A DNA stretch of 64,000 nt from contig MNCI01003473.1 of NCBI GenBank assembly GCA_015680685.1, forward strand, positions 266,898 through 330,897. The letters run 5' to 3'. This document shows positions 47,321-59,129 of this stretch, piece after piece. Made by a program: the position numbers and the translations under genes. Below the pieces are notes generated by a model, which searched no databases, was not told the origin of the DNA, and saw nothing but the letters and a program-made list of their open reading frames with translations. This DNA is from Gnetum montanum. Its lineage: Eukaryota; Streptophyta; Gnetopsida; Gnetales; Gnetaceae. How positions within the stretch are numbered: the first letter of the stretch is position 1; each line of letters starts with the position of its first letter.

Positions 47321-49872
47321 TCATTTCCTACAATCTATAAGTAGATTAGAGGAATGCTAGGATTAAATATTTTCCTAGGAAGAAATTAACTTAACATGAC
47401 AATTTGTACTTTATGGGACATTTGGTTTTAAAGTAGCTTGTTGATAATTTTTGAAGTATTTGATGAAGGATGAGTATTCACAAATGCTTCTAAGGGTTTA
47501 GGTAAATTATTGAGTTTGAAGAAAGCCCTTTTCTTAGGCTTACACTCAAAACCACTTGAATTATAATATAGTTGTAAGTTCACATCCCTTGTTACATTGT
47601 GTTGTTAAGGCTATGATGGAATTTCACCTTGCATAGATGGTGCAAGTAGCAAAAAATTGGAATTAGAAGGTGCAAACTAAGATTATTAATAATGATGAGG
47701 ATAGGTGAAAGGAGATTTATCTCACTAAGTAGGAGTTCTATGATATTCAGTGATATAATTGTAATGAAAGAAGGAAGTGTGGATCACAGAGCCATGAGAA
47801 TATAGGTTTTTAGACATAATATCCATATTAGTCTGTTTGACAGTAAGGATATTGCTACCTTGCTAATGACATCTCCCATGACTATGGATTTTTTCATTGA
47901 AGATAATGATCATGAGGTTGAGGTGGCACTTCACTTGGATAAGACTATGGTTGGTGGAATTGTTGTTGATAATTACCTTGTGGATAAGGAAATCTCCTGG
48001 GTGGTTACCTTTTAAAAAACTTTGGATTTTAAGCATATACTCTAGATTCTTATAAGTGTGAAAATATAGGATAGCATCCTTTAGGATGTTCATATTGGCA
48101 TATGTCACATCCTTCTCTATCTATTTTAGAATCTACAACCTTATCAACTACTGCAACCTTACCTTTTTGTTGATAATAGTCCTTGCATGTATCCTTTTCC
48201 TTCCATTCCTATGTTAGTTCCCATGTTCTAGTTTTTCCTCCATAATCTTTAGAGAAGTGTGAAGATTCTCATCCAAGGAGTTCCACATTTTGTTCATCTT
48301 AAATGATACTTCTATAATAGATTTTTAAATTAACAATATTTTTTATACCACTTTTTCTAGTGGTTCTTCCTTCTTAGAATCATAGAAAAGTACCTCCCTT
48401 TTATGAATGGAGGGATCTTTGTTATATTCTTCTGCACTTTCTCTCTTTTTAAGTTCTCCCTCTTTCTTAGCCACTTGATCGATAATCATTCAGATCCCCT
48501 AGATTTGGATCTCTAAAAATATCCCATAGGCATAAACCCCAAGATGCTCTCATGATTTAATTCTAAGCTCATCTATTATAGGGTGAAGTTATTCCCTTTG
48601 AGAAAAATCATGGCTTATGCATCAATGCAAAAGAGAATAATACTTGTTCAAGGTTGCATCAAGGGATTCATGATTGCATTGTTTCCACCCTTGGATTTGT
48701 TTTCTCAAGTTGGATACCGTTGAGTACATTTAATACTTATCATTAAACAACTCCAGTATTGTACTCCATCTATGAATAGATTCTAGCTCCAAGGACTAGT
48801 ACCAAATTTTAGCTTCTTTAATAAGTGTCTTGGGAAATAGTTTAAGTTTCTGCCACTTAGTTTCAATATTTTGTAAGGTACAAGCATCAAGGAAGGGTTG
48901 CAAATGATGTTTTCCATTAGCATTATACCCTCCTTCAAATTTAGGGATGTTGTTTATATCAAGTTGTTTAATTCAACTATCCCTTTGAAGTTTGGTATAA
49001 ATATGAACTACTTCTAAAATATTGATTATGCTTCTTCTAGTAAGCAATTATTCATCATAGTCATGGTCATATCTCCTATGATGTCACTTGTTATGCCTTC
49101 TTTCCTAATGTTGATCCTCTTCTTCTTGCTATTGACTATGCTTTCTTCTCCCATCCCTATGATGGAACTTTGGTTATTTCCATCTCAGTCTCAATCATTC
49201 CTCCTTTGATCTCAATCAAGGTTCCTCCTATCAAAGTTTGACAATGAGGAGCATGTTGGAGGTTAAGGACTAGGAGAGTGGTGTTGACTTGTCCTTATTC
49301 TTTGATCCCTTAGTTATTATTCTAATGAATGATTTGGAGACCTTGGCCTTGAGGTTCTTGTAGTTCTATAATTGTTGGTGAGTTGCATCTACCTCACTGA
49401 AAGGATGAGGACCCTGGTGTTGAGATTACCCTAATAGAAATTATATATCCTCCTACTATGATTGCAAACATAGTAAAATTGAGACCTATTTATCTTTGGA
49501 GGCTTCATGGCATGTCTCCATGCATTGATCTTTCCTAAGCTGGGCCTCTATTGGCTGATAATCTTTAGTGAGGTGCTCTATTACTTGGTAATCTAGACTT
49601 GCTAGTTCAAGTCCAAGTTTCATAAGAGCTACCATGAGCATTGAAGGAATAGAATGATCAATAGGTAACACAATGTTGTCCTTTAGATTCCTCTAGAAAA
49701 GTTATTCATCTTAATGAAGGATGAAGTTAAAGTTTGGATAATAGAAGTCCATATATGCATAAACAACCTTCAGTTGTTAAGGTATCTCACTAGCATTCTT
49801 TTTAGTATTTTCATGTTGCTAATTAGAGTCATTGATAGGTGGTGGTGAATTATTCCTACCAAAAGAAGACAT
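47321..49872 (-). pseudogene. gag and gag-protease spacer of element C
   Basis: The start at 49872 (MSSFGRNNSPPP) follows the primer site by about 140 bases. Conserved blocks are VVYAYMDFYYPNFNFILH and GNIVLP-like DNIVLPIDHSIPSML, then a capsid-like part broken by stops (about 49000-48400). The zinc knuckle CDICQYEHPKGC is intact at 48109-48074. The remainder to protease is a low-complexity spacer. Decay is heavy. Confidence 0.7.
48074..48109 (-). other. Intact gag zinc knuckle of element C
   Basis: CDICQYEHPKGC keeps all four putative zinc ligands with spacing C-x2-C-x3-H-x3-C. It is the reference for the mutated copies in A (32357) and F (16440). Confidence 0.75.
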
Positions 49873-50010
49873 CTTAGTTTGTTTTGATTAAGTATGCCTT
49901 GATAAAATATTGTTATTAATTTTTTGAAAGATGTTGTGTTATTTACTTTTTACAATAACTTTATATGATCTCATTCTCTAAAAATACTTAGTGTACTTAG
50001 CTAAAATGAA

Positions 50011-50031
50011 GATCCCTAGTAATGATGCAAA
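50011..50031 (-). promoter_or_regulatory. tRNA-Asp primer site of element C, decayed
   Basis: The minus strand reads TTGCATCATTACTAGGGATC just inside the 5' LTR. Against TGGCGCCGTTGCCGGGGATC twelve positions match, and all but one of the differences are transitions. Confidence 0.75.
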
Positions 50032-50869
50032 TGATGAGTGAGTATTCTCTATGCCCAACCATATGAATCATAGCATGTATGTATGATCCAATCAAATTCT
50101 ATGGACTCTATTTACGTAAGTGACCTATATTCTTAGATGGTGAAATACATGATTTTTAGTCATTATCTTCACAATCATTACTTGTGTTAATCATTTTTAT
50201 TATTTTTTTATGTTTTCCAAATGATTAAAGAAAGGAATGTTCGATATCTAAATTATATAAATTAATTAACTAACAATCCTAAATGGGGACCATCCATTCC
50301 TACTTTTTGTACACATCCTAAGTGTATATTAACAATGTTGGATCACCAAGTGTTTATTGCTAGGCATACTAACTATCCACTACTGGGATTGCCAAGTGTA
50401 AATATATTATGCTCAAAGTGGTTGTACTCACATTAATTATGAATTATAATATTAAATACTTAATAAAGAAAAAAAATTGCATTCAAAGTAAATTACTAGA
50501 AAGTAGAGTTAACCTAATCAAAGTGTTGTAATGGATAGAAGAAATCTCGATTTTATTTCCATTCATGTAACTATGTCTAGGTACATATTGCACTTGAATA
50601 AAATATTGTAAAATCAATTCAATCCATACTACAAGCACTCAAAGAAAGAATTTTACTAACTTCTATGAAAAGAAACTGTAAGATCTTGGCTAAGGCAATG
50701 ACCAAATGATGTCATAAATTTTATGGATGTGTGTATTTATATATGCAATGATTACATCAGCATCAATGCACATTCGCTAATGCATCCTAAGATGCATGGA
50801 TAGGGATGCATTAATGAGGCTACATCAATTAGCATGAAATTACACAGTCATATTATTGAAATTTCATCA
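50032..50869 (-). repeat. 5' LTR of element C
   Basis: It is 838 bp, pairing with 6971-7858, ends TGATGAG and TTTCATCA. A minus-strand TATATAAA box is at 50743-50736. Confidence 0.85.
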
Positions 50870-51100
50870 ATAATTCTTAGGTCTTATAGTGCTTATTTTT
50901 GAAATGCAATTTTATTTTGGAATTCCACTCTAGAACATTACTCTACACTATTAGCTATATTTGTGAATCTCTAATTTATGTAGTTTTGTAAAGACTACTT
51001 ATAATGTGGTGATCTTTTACACTTCATCAATTTAAAGTCATGGGTTTGCTTATAAATAGTAAAGCAACATTATTATTAACTCCATATTAAGCTTGAGGGG
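50870..51100 (+). other. Right internal piece of element E with polypurine tract
   Basis: It begins with the target copy ATAAT of C, shows no frame, and ends in GCTTGAGGGG (51091-51100), a typical copia polypurine tract next to the LTR start TGATGTCAAAG. Confidence 0.65.
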
Positions 51101-51592
51101 TGATGTCAAAGATTTGATATGTACTACCATGCTTAAAATGCCAGTATGTTCATATTTAGTCATACCATGAACTTTAGTATACACCATCATATCATGCAAT
51201 AGTGTTTGTGGTGTTTTATATTATGTACCTATTTAGTTATTTTTAGATAAGTCTATTAACTAATAATAACTAATCATTATGTCTATTCATTCTCTAGACA
51301 TGACTATTCCATCATAACTATATAAATGATAATCTTAGTCCAGTAACAATATTCATAATAACATAACAACAATGTGCAATATGAGTGTACAATGTAGTAT
51401 TTATATTATAACAAAGATACTTGATTACTTTATTTTTCTCTATTACTTTTTTATTTATGTTTTTATGTTTGACATGTATAACACCATAGACATATTTTAT
51501 CCCATGGTGTAGGTTTATCTCAATTACATGAGTTATCAAATTATTTCTATTATAACCTAGACCTAGAGATTAATATCACAAATGTTTTAACA
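51101..51592 (+). repeat. 3' LTR of element E
   Basis: It is 492 bp from TGATGTCAAAGATTTG to GTTTTAACA, paired with 4393-4856. The sequence after it is gypsy protease of element G, so E inserted in the gag-protease spacer of G. Confidence 0.75.
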
Positions 51593-51689
51593 ACCCCATG
51601 CAATAATAAAGTGGATAAGGATAATAAGCCTTCCTAGAAAGTAATCTATTCCTAGAAGCCTTCCTATTTATTTGTAAATCATAGGAAAT

Positions 51690-52200
51690 GCCCAATGTAA
51701 GGCTCTACTAGACTCAAGTTTTAGAGTCAATATCATCTTTTATGAAATGTATAAGGCTCATAACCTACCTTCATTAAAGAAGTTAAACATTTAACTAGAT
51801 CTTGTAGACCAAAGCATCATTGTTCCCTTGGAATTGGTGGATGCTATTATGACCTTCATCAGTGAATGGGTAAATCCTACTAAATTCTTTATGATTCATA
51901 TTAATAACAATAAGGGCTATTTCTTCATCATTATGGGAACAGGTTGGTTGAGCATCATTGATGCCAAGCTAGGATTCAAAGACTTATCCTTGAAAATTTC
52001 TAAGGAAAAAAAATATGAGATCATCAAGAAGAATCATATTTCATAAATCACATATAATGATATAGGATGCAAGTGCATGCAAAAAGTTTGGATTGATAAC
52101 CAGAAAGACATCACAACATGCAATATGTGCAAGGAAAAAGTATGTGTCTACAGATGCCTATACACCATAGCCATAGAATAATAATGCACCAAGTAGTTGA
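51690..52200 (+). pseudogene. Aspartic protease and linker of element G
   Basis: The active site reads LLDSSFRVNIIF (about 51706-51741). It is followed by NLPSLKKLNI, LVDQSIIVPLELVDAI and GYFFIIMGTGWLSIIDAKLG in an open stretch 51828-52046. The linker keeps ITYNDIGCKC and CNMCKEKVCVYRCLY, matching element A. Confidence 0.75.
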
Positions 52201-52599
52201 TGATAGATGAAAGCTATAGTTCTACAATGTACATGAAACCATCAAAAACACTCATAAGCTTCTATGTTGAGAAGCTAGATTAGATGAATGATATAAAGTA
52301 ATAGATAAAACATGTATAATAAGATGATGACACTGACTATAAAAAATTAGAAATTCCAAAGAAATTGATGCCTAAACCAATTAAGCTAAAGATATTACGA
52401 GAGTCATTGAATTATGTTTTTCTTAAGAATGAAAAATCAATAATAATGAGTGTAGAACGAATCAAGGAATAAAAAAACAAGCTCTTGGTAGCTATAATAG
52501 ATTATCCAAAGTATCTGTATGGTCCTATGATGAAATTACTAGCATCAAACCACATGTATGCCAATATCATATATGCACAGATCCTATAGTAAAGCCTAA

Positions 52600-53830
52600 G
52601 CACCAACCACAATGCAAGTTAATTTAAAAACTAAAGTAGGTGGTTAAGAGAAAAATTTATACTATAGCAAATAGTAAGTGGGTAAGCCCACTGATGATTT
52701 TGCCAAAGAAAGAAGGCTACTGCTAAATCTACAACGAGTTCATATTATTAAATATGGTAACATTCAAGGACCACTTCCCATTATCATTTGTTGATTACAT
52801 ATTAGACACCATTACAAGTCATAAATATTACAACTTTTTGGATAATTATAGTGAATATAACCAAATCTAAATTACATTAGAGAATCAAGTCAATACAACA
52901 TTTACATGCTCATGAGGGATTTTCTCATACAAGAAGATGTCATTTGACTTATGTAATGTGCATGCTATCTTTCAAAGCTTGACCTTAAGTAACTTTCAAA
53001 AGTATATTAGGAATGGTATTAAAGCCTTCATGGATGAATTTTCCACCAATAAATCTAACTTTAAACAAGCCTTGGACCAACTAGAACATAAAATAGGTGT
53101 GTCAAAACAAACTTGAAGCTAAACTAGTAGAAGAGTCACTTCATGATCTAGGAAGGCATTGTTTTGAGAGACAAGATTATAAAGAAATATATTGAAGTGA
53201 ATCCAAAATAATTAAGATAATATAATAAATCATTCAAATACCTCAAATAGTAAAGGATGTAAGATCATTCCTTGGATATATAGGGTACTATTAATGCTTC
53301 ATGTAGAATTTTTCAAGATTTCCAAACTACTTGTTGGGCTCACAAAGAAGAGTACACCCTTTTTCTAAACAGATAATTATGAGAAAGAATCTAAGCTTCT
53401 AAAATAGAAGTTTATAGAGATCCCAATTCTACAAGTACTAGATTGGTCTAGGTCATTTCACATTATGATAAATGCATCCAAATATGCCTTGGGAGCCATG
53501 CTCACATAGATGAATGATCAAAAGTGTCCATTATACAAGCGGAGCATCATTGATGCATAATTGAACAAAAGCACAACAGTGAAAGAATTGATGATAGTGA
53601 TGTATGCTCTTTAAAATTTTAACCATTATGTGCTTGGATATCTAATCTTTATGTACATTAATCATAATTCCATCTAGTTCTTGATGAACAAGTCAGTAGT
53701 AAATTCTTGAATCATTTGGTGACTAGTACTCTTACAAGAGTTCAACATCACAATAATAGTAAGAAAATGGATCTAAGAATGTTATTACAAATTATTTATC
53801 AAGAATCATATGGGAGAACAAAATTTATGA
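52600..53830 (+). pseudogene. RT and RNase H of element G
   Basis: RT motifs seen are MVTFKDHFPLSFVDYILDTI, YYNFLDNYSEYNQI and MSFDLCNVHAIFQSL. The catalytic pair is altered to FMDE at 53027-53038, removing the second Asp. RNase H shows MINASKYALGAML (the Asp of IDAS is now Asn), LNKSTTVKELMIVMYAL and a decayed FLMNKS. Many stops and frameshifts; clearly dead. Confidence 0.75.
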
Positions 53831-54545
53831 AGATTCTTTATTTGATCAATTTCCATATGAACCCCTATTCATCAAGACTACATTAGTTTCCTCATCATCA
53901 ACCACTTCCTAGCTTGCTAATCATTTCACTTTTTAAAAAAAGTTAAAGATCCCTACTAAATGGGAAAAAATGTATAATCTATTAGTTCCTACATCAAGTT
54001 AAATACTTCATGGAGATAGAGGAAAACCTTTATAAAACCAATGTTGATAAAATAGTGTGCTAGTGCAAACAAGATAAGAACCAACCAAGAGTTCTCCAAG
54101 ATGCACATCAAGAACCATGTGGTGGTTAGTACAAAAGTAGAAGAATGACCATCAAGATTCTCATGGCTAGTTATTTCTAGCCAACTCTCTAACATGATGT
54201 GCATCACTTTACAAAATTATGCAAATAATGCCAATAGTAACTACAACCATTGGAGAATTTTGATCTTTGAAGACATGACTTTATGCATCCTATCACCACT
54301 TCTTCAAATCATAAATCATACATTATTGGAACTACATATTATTATACAAAGTGGGAGAAAGAAACTATGGTAACTGATTGTACTACAATAATCATGACTA
54401 AATTCTTTAAGCAACATGTAGTAAATAAGGTTTGTATGTCTTATGCACTTATATCTAATAATGAAACTCACTTTATTAGTCTAAAGTTTAAGAAACTAAT
54501 GCTAAGGGTGGGACATAAGTTAATCACATCCCACACCCCCCCAAG

Positions 54546-54607
54546 TGTAAGTCTCGGCAGGTCCATGGTAAAGCCCAATATGAAAATATTGGATTATGCA
54601 TGCGGAG
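54546..54607. other. 62-base insertion in the integrase of element G, flanked by CAAG
   Basis: Aligning G to element A shows extra sequence between CCCAAG and CAAATGG. It is flanked by CAAG on both sides (54542-54545 and 54608-54611), looks less AT-rich than its surroundings and contains GTAAGT near its left end. It could be a tiny mobile insertion or filler DNA from break repair. Confidence 0.55.
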
Positions 54608-55047
54608 CAAGCAAATGGATAAGCTAAATTCACCAAATAGGAGATAACTAAAATAGTAATATACACCATTAGTAAATGTAGAAAATACTAAAGCACAAAA
54701 CTTAATGATACTTTATGGGCTTATAGGTCAACATAGAAGCTTCTTGTTACTAATTCTTCATATAAACTAATATATAAAAAATTGCCTAAGCTACCAATAC
54801 AAGTTGAATTACATACACTTAATACTATGTATGACTTACACTAGGACCTCATCTTAGCATAACAAGAGAGATCAATGAACCTAAATGTACTAAGCAAAAA
54901 TAGAATGATAGCCCTTATGCATAATGAAGCTCATAAAATCTACAATAAAAAGAGGCATGACTTAAGAATTTGAATCTGTAACTTCAACTAGGAAATAAGA
55001 CCATCTACTACAACTCAAGTCATGTACCATAATTTACTAAGTTTTAG

Positions 55048-55101
55048 ATGATTTGAAAAGTATCATACATAGTCAATTTGGAAAGTATCATACATAGTCA
55101 A
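55048..55101. repeat. Short tandem duplication, about 27-base unit
   Basis: GAAAGTATCATACATAGTCA occurs twice, at about 55052 and 55079, with near-identical flanks. Confidence 0.85.
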
Positions 55102-56224
55102 TGTGGTTTATAGTTCAAATGTCTTGTAAATTTACCATTCTTCAAATCTAAAAAATCTTATCCTCATCAACATTCTATGAATCTAGAGGGACCAATGCCT
55201 TGAATATTTCTAAAACCATGATAGTCAAATTCATTTTCCACATCTTCTCTTTGAAACTCAATCATAGGAAAGAAAATTTGAATTGTGCTAAATGTAGTTT
55301 TTAACTTGTTCATTTTACAATTTCTTTTAATTATCAAATTTCTTCATATGTTTTCCATTTTTATATATTTCCTATTTATTTCATAATCATACAATATCCT
55401 TGAGACATTTGAAGTATTTCTGCATTCTTAATTAATAAGTTATCAATCTTGTTCAGAAAACAACTTCATTGTCAAAATTGCCATATGTTATCAAGTCATT
55501 AAATGAGTAATTGTGCATAGCATTAACACCATGTTATTCATCTCTTTCTTTTTATAAATAAGAGATTCTTATCATTGAAATAATTTAATCCTTATCACAT
55601 TTCAAACTTAAAATAATCCATGATTATCAAATATTGAATGAAGAAAAAAGGACCAAGAGGATTGAATAAGTATCTAACATCTAATAAATTTATTAATTGT
55701 TTGATCTTCACCTTGTCTCTCATTATTCTCATGTTGATGCATTACTACTTATGTTTTAAATTTTTTCAAAAATAATTTTTAGCAATAACTCTTACCTTGT
55801 TACATCACTAAATAGGAATGTGATCCATGCTTAAAGTTAGTCATATGGCAATGGTAACAAATTAAAATAATTAATTAATACTTAAAGAAATAATTCTTGG
55901 GCTACCAATAGAAATACATGTGACCCATATGTTAGAGCTATCATGGAAATAATGTAATCCTTATCATGAAACTAATGTAAAGGTTTATAACATAAATATT
56001 AATAATTATTTATTTATTTATAATAGCTCTAACACATGTCTTCCAATCTCTCCTTGTTAAGTAGTTTTTTTGTTTTTAACATGGTGGATGGTTAAACTCA
56101 TGGTAGTGAATCCAAAATAATTAATGCAATGTTACTATAAGTGGTATGGAGTTGGTCTGGACTCCCAACTAATAGGTATGGTTCACCATTTTAATCATGC
56201 TTTACATGTAAGATCTATTACAAC

Positions 56225-59111
56225 TGTAACACCCTGTCCTCACTTAGGGTAGGGTGATGCCTAGGATCAAGTAATCTTAGCACGGAAGCATGATAACTAA
56301 AACATGCAAGCAAGATATCTAGAACCAATAATGTGTAGAATACAAGATAATAAGAAAAATCACATGGTACAAAACTTTCCTACCATACCAAAAACTAAAC
56401 ATACATATCACGTCATAAAAATGCATGTCTCTACATAAGAAAACTATACACTGCTCTGTGAAAATACAAAAAAAAAACACATAATCCTCATCATCGTATA
56501 TAGAAGAGTACAGTACAAAAAGTTTCATACAAGGATATCTAGTCCAAACTATTATATATGAAAATATAAAATAACCAAGCACTGAAGGATTTTCCCTCCT
56601 CTACTCTCTCTCTCTCTCTCTTTGTGCTCATCTAGGCTCCTACACTTTTCCCATGTAATGAAATAAAGTTAGTACACAACTAAGTGGGAAGCCTTTACAC
56701 TTCCCCTACTAGATGATTGAAAAGTATTGCACTAGAGGAGAGGAGTGGGGTACAAGGCAACCTACAACACTGTTAGTCTCATGCATGCTCAAAACAACAC
56801 ACACCATATCACCCATAAAGCTAACATACAATCATAGACAAAGCCATGGTCCGACATCATCTATCGTGCCCACGTCATCATACCCATGATATACCATAAA
56901 TAGTCCATGATCCACATAATCATAATCCCATAGAACACCTATTATCAATGGTATGACTCACCAACCAATGCTATCCCATACATAGCCCACATAGTTGATA
57001 GCATATCCATGCTCAGTGTAGAATGTGAAACATTACCATGAGTACTCATAATAGCCATTTCCTACAAGTCTTTTATTAGTCTTTTATTTATCCAACTGAT
57101 GCTAGGGTCCATCAACCTATGACCTACAACCACTGGCCTTCTGGATGATTGGCGATAGGGACAAACACACCTATGCCATGGACTAGTCGTAGGGATGAAC
57201 ACACCTACGCTCTTTCACTCTCAAGATGAGGCCTAAGATAGGAGCCTCATTGATGCATCACAGTGGAGGTCAATCCATACTACCTTCAAGGTGCCTCATC
57301 ATCAACTAGTTCACACCCTCATGTTAGCACCACCTACCAATGACCGTCACAAGCATCATCACGAAAACATATACACAGTCCAACTAGCTTAAGCCAACAC
57401 ATGTCATAAGCACCACATACCCAAAAAACATAACCACACATATCCACCCCTAACAATTATATTCATTCCAAGAAAACAATACCACAATGCAACAGAATAA
57501 CATGAAGACCTCAATATGACAAAACAATACAATGTTCCTTAAAAGACACATATTTTCATACAAATGACCACTAGAATAACCTTCAAAATGATATATGCCC
57601 AAAGAGAAAACTAATCCCATGCAATGTTCCTCAAAAGACACATATTTCCATACAAATGATCACTAGAATACCCTTCAAAATGATATATGCCCAAAAAGAA
57701 AACTAATCCCACAATTAGAAAGTGCTTTCCACAATAATCTTAACAACACTAATTTTACCTAAATTAGACTCTTGGAAGCAAAGTTATGTGCATTCAAAGT
57801 TTGATTAATAAAATAATATTTAAATAATATTTGGAATGCCAAAAAATTCTTGCACCCCAATAGGCCTTACAAATAGCATATTCTAATCATACGAGGCTCA
57901 GCAACACCATAGATCATATTCCATAAGTCCACATCAACCCATACATCCCATAGATATTAATAAGTAATTCATAACCAAAATCGTACAATTTTGCAAAAAC
58001 ATACAAAATAACATGCCTACACTTAGACTTCGAGCTAACCACCCTACATGCCCCCATTGCGTGATCATATACACTAATCCATCACAAAAATACAAGCAAA
58101 AGGTAAAGACAACCCACCAATTAAAATTGTTGGGGTAGACAGGTTGAAACAAGGAGAAAATATTCAAAAATTTAGTAGGACTCCATTTCACTTCCAACAA
58201 GTTTTTCACCCATATAAATATGACTACAATAATCCCAAATCCAAGTTCATAGCAAGCAAAAAGCATCCACAAGGCTCAAAATCTAGAAAAAGAAGAGACT
58301 AGAAAGAAAAATGGTAGAAAACAGATTCCTATGTGTTTCTATTTCTGTAATAGTGAAACAAAGAAAAACAAACAAAAACCTAAGCATGGCAGTGCAGAAA
58401 GATGGTGGTTAAAGTAAGAGAGAAAAAATACAAGGTTTAGGCCATGTTACTTGTGGTGCCAGTAGAAAAAATAGTGATCACCATTGGTGGTGAAAATAAT
58501 AAAGGAAAAAATCAAAAAATACACATAAAAAAATGAACGATGCACTCCTCATGTCACATGAGTTACTTTTTCTTTTTCTCTTTTTTCTTTATGTTTTTCA
58601 TTTCAATTCTTTATTATTATTTTTTCAAAAACAATTTTCATAAGTTATTTTCATTTTCCATCTTCGCAGCTAATACCATAAACTTTAATCATGTGTAACA
58701 GACACACAGGGACTCCAAATCAAAATCCATTTGAACCTACGAGATCCTTATCATACGTTCTACACATTCACATGCCAAAACCACGTCTAACCATCATACA
58801 ACATAGTGCTATAATACAAATGTCTACATACCAAAATCACACATAAGGCATAAAACATACTAGACAAGTGCTCTTGTACCCCAATCCCACACCCCTTCCA
58901 ACAACCTCACCTATCTAACACATCACACAGGGCTACTGTACATAATCATGTTAGTTAAGCATGCAAAGACATCATAGTCATAATGAAAAAAACAAAGCCT
59001 CATAACATAAAAAATACATTAACTCATCCCCAAAACCCATCGGGACTCCACATATAATGTCTAAATCATAAGCATATGGCCATACCTACAAGCTCTGGGT
59101 GGGATGTAACA
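56225..59111 (-). repeat. 3' LTR of element H (about 2.9 kb)
   Basis: On the minus strand it starts TGTTACATCCCACCC at 59111 and ends GGGTGTTACA at 56225. The first 350 bases match 63652-64000 with a few percent differences and a gap of about 20 bases near 56297. It contains a (TC)n run at 56604-56621 and two near-identical copies of ACACATATTT.CATACAAATGA at about 57547 and 57637. Open frames inside it on either strand (56319-56582, 57450-57641, 57934-58272) have no protein motif and are chance. Confidence 0.82.
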
Positions 59112-59126
59112 CTCTCCCCTCCTTGA
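59112..59126 (-). promoter_or_regulatory. Polypurine tract of element H
   Basis: On the minus strand TCAAGGAGGGGAGAG directly precedes the 3' LTR start TGTTACATCC. Confidence 0.85.
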
Positions 59127-59129
59127 AAA

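Larger units (their letters stand above)
6971..50869 (-). mobile_element. Element C: tRNA-Asp-primed Ty3/gypsy element, split by F and B
   Basis: LTRs at 6971-7858 and 50032-50869 share colinear blocks and begin TGATGA and end TCATCA. Flanks GTAAT (6966-6970) and ATAAT (50870-50874) are a target duplication with one G-to-A change. Minus-strand order is primer site, gag, protease, RT, RNase H, integrase, accessory gene, polypurine tract. Element B interrupts RNase H and element F interrupts the accessory gene. Removing them leaves about 12.75 kb, a full-size Athila-like architecture. Frames across both insertion points rejoin in protein sense, which supports the nesting. It is heavily decayed and inactive. 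Confidence 0.85.
4393..51592 (+). mobile_element. Element E: small LTR retrotransposon, split by element C
   Basis: E has LTRs at 4393-4856 (truncated) and 51101-51592. Its internal part is 4857-6970 plus 50870-51100; the 43.9 kb between is element C with its own nested insertions. Net length is about 3.3 kb, too short for a full pol, so E looks non-autonomous (LARD or gag-only type). A polypurine tract GCTTGAGGGG sits directly before the right LTR and a weak tRNA-Met site after the left one; both fit a copia-derived element. After the right LTR the sequence resumes as gypsy protease (element G), so E inserted in G. Confidence 0.65.
53980..55300 (+). pseudogene. Integrase of element G
   Basis: The zinc-binding part near 54080-54240 is eroded. 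The core in the open frame 54283-54627 has SYIIGTTYYYTKWEKE and YALISNNETHF, where the second catalytic Asp is Asn (54457-54459). A 62-base foreign segment at 54546-54607 splits the HPPQ-ANG motif. The tail keeps VLSKNRM and HKIYNKKRHDL-like sequence near 54890-54970. A tandem repeat of about 27 bases lies at 55048-55101. Confidence 0.7.
51593..56219 (+). mobile_element. Element G: remnant of a gypsy element (protease to 3' region)
   Basis: From 51610 the sequence is alignable with element A from about 33080 onwards (gag-protease spacer, protease, linker, RT, RNase H, integrase). The 5' half must lie left of E, outside the window. Bases 55300-56219 are AT-rich 3' sequence with no frame; no 3' LTR is recognised before element H starts at 56225. 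G is the oldest layer and the most decayed. Confidence 0.7.

Noticed and set aside
54546-54607. True intron in integrase of G
   Set aside because: At 62 bases it is short for a plant intron, retroelement pol genes lack introns here, and flanking CAAG copies favour insertion.
56319-57641. Phe/Tyr/Cys-rich minus frames
   Set aside because: LTR sequence of H; no homology recognised and no partner frame in the right LTR.
57934-58272. 112-codon minus frame with hydrophobic stretches, possible membrane protein
   Set aside because: It lies wholly in the 3' LTR of H; the composition follows from AT-rich DNA and there is no conserved motif.
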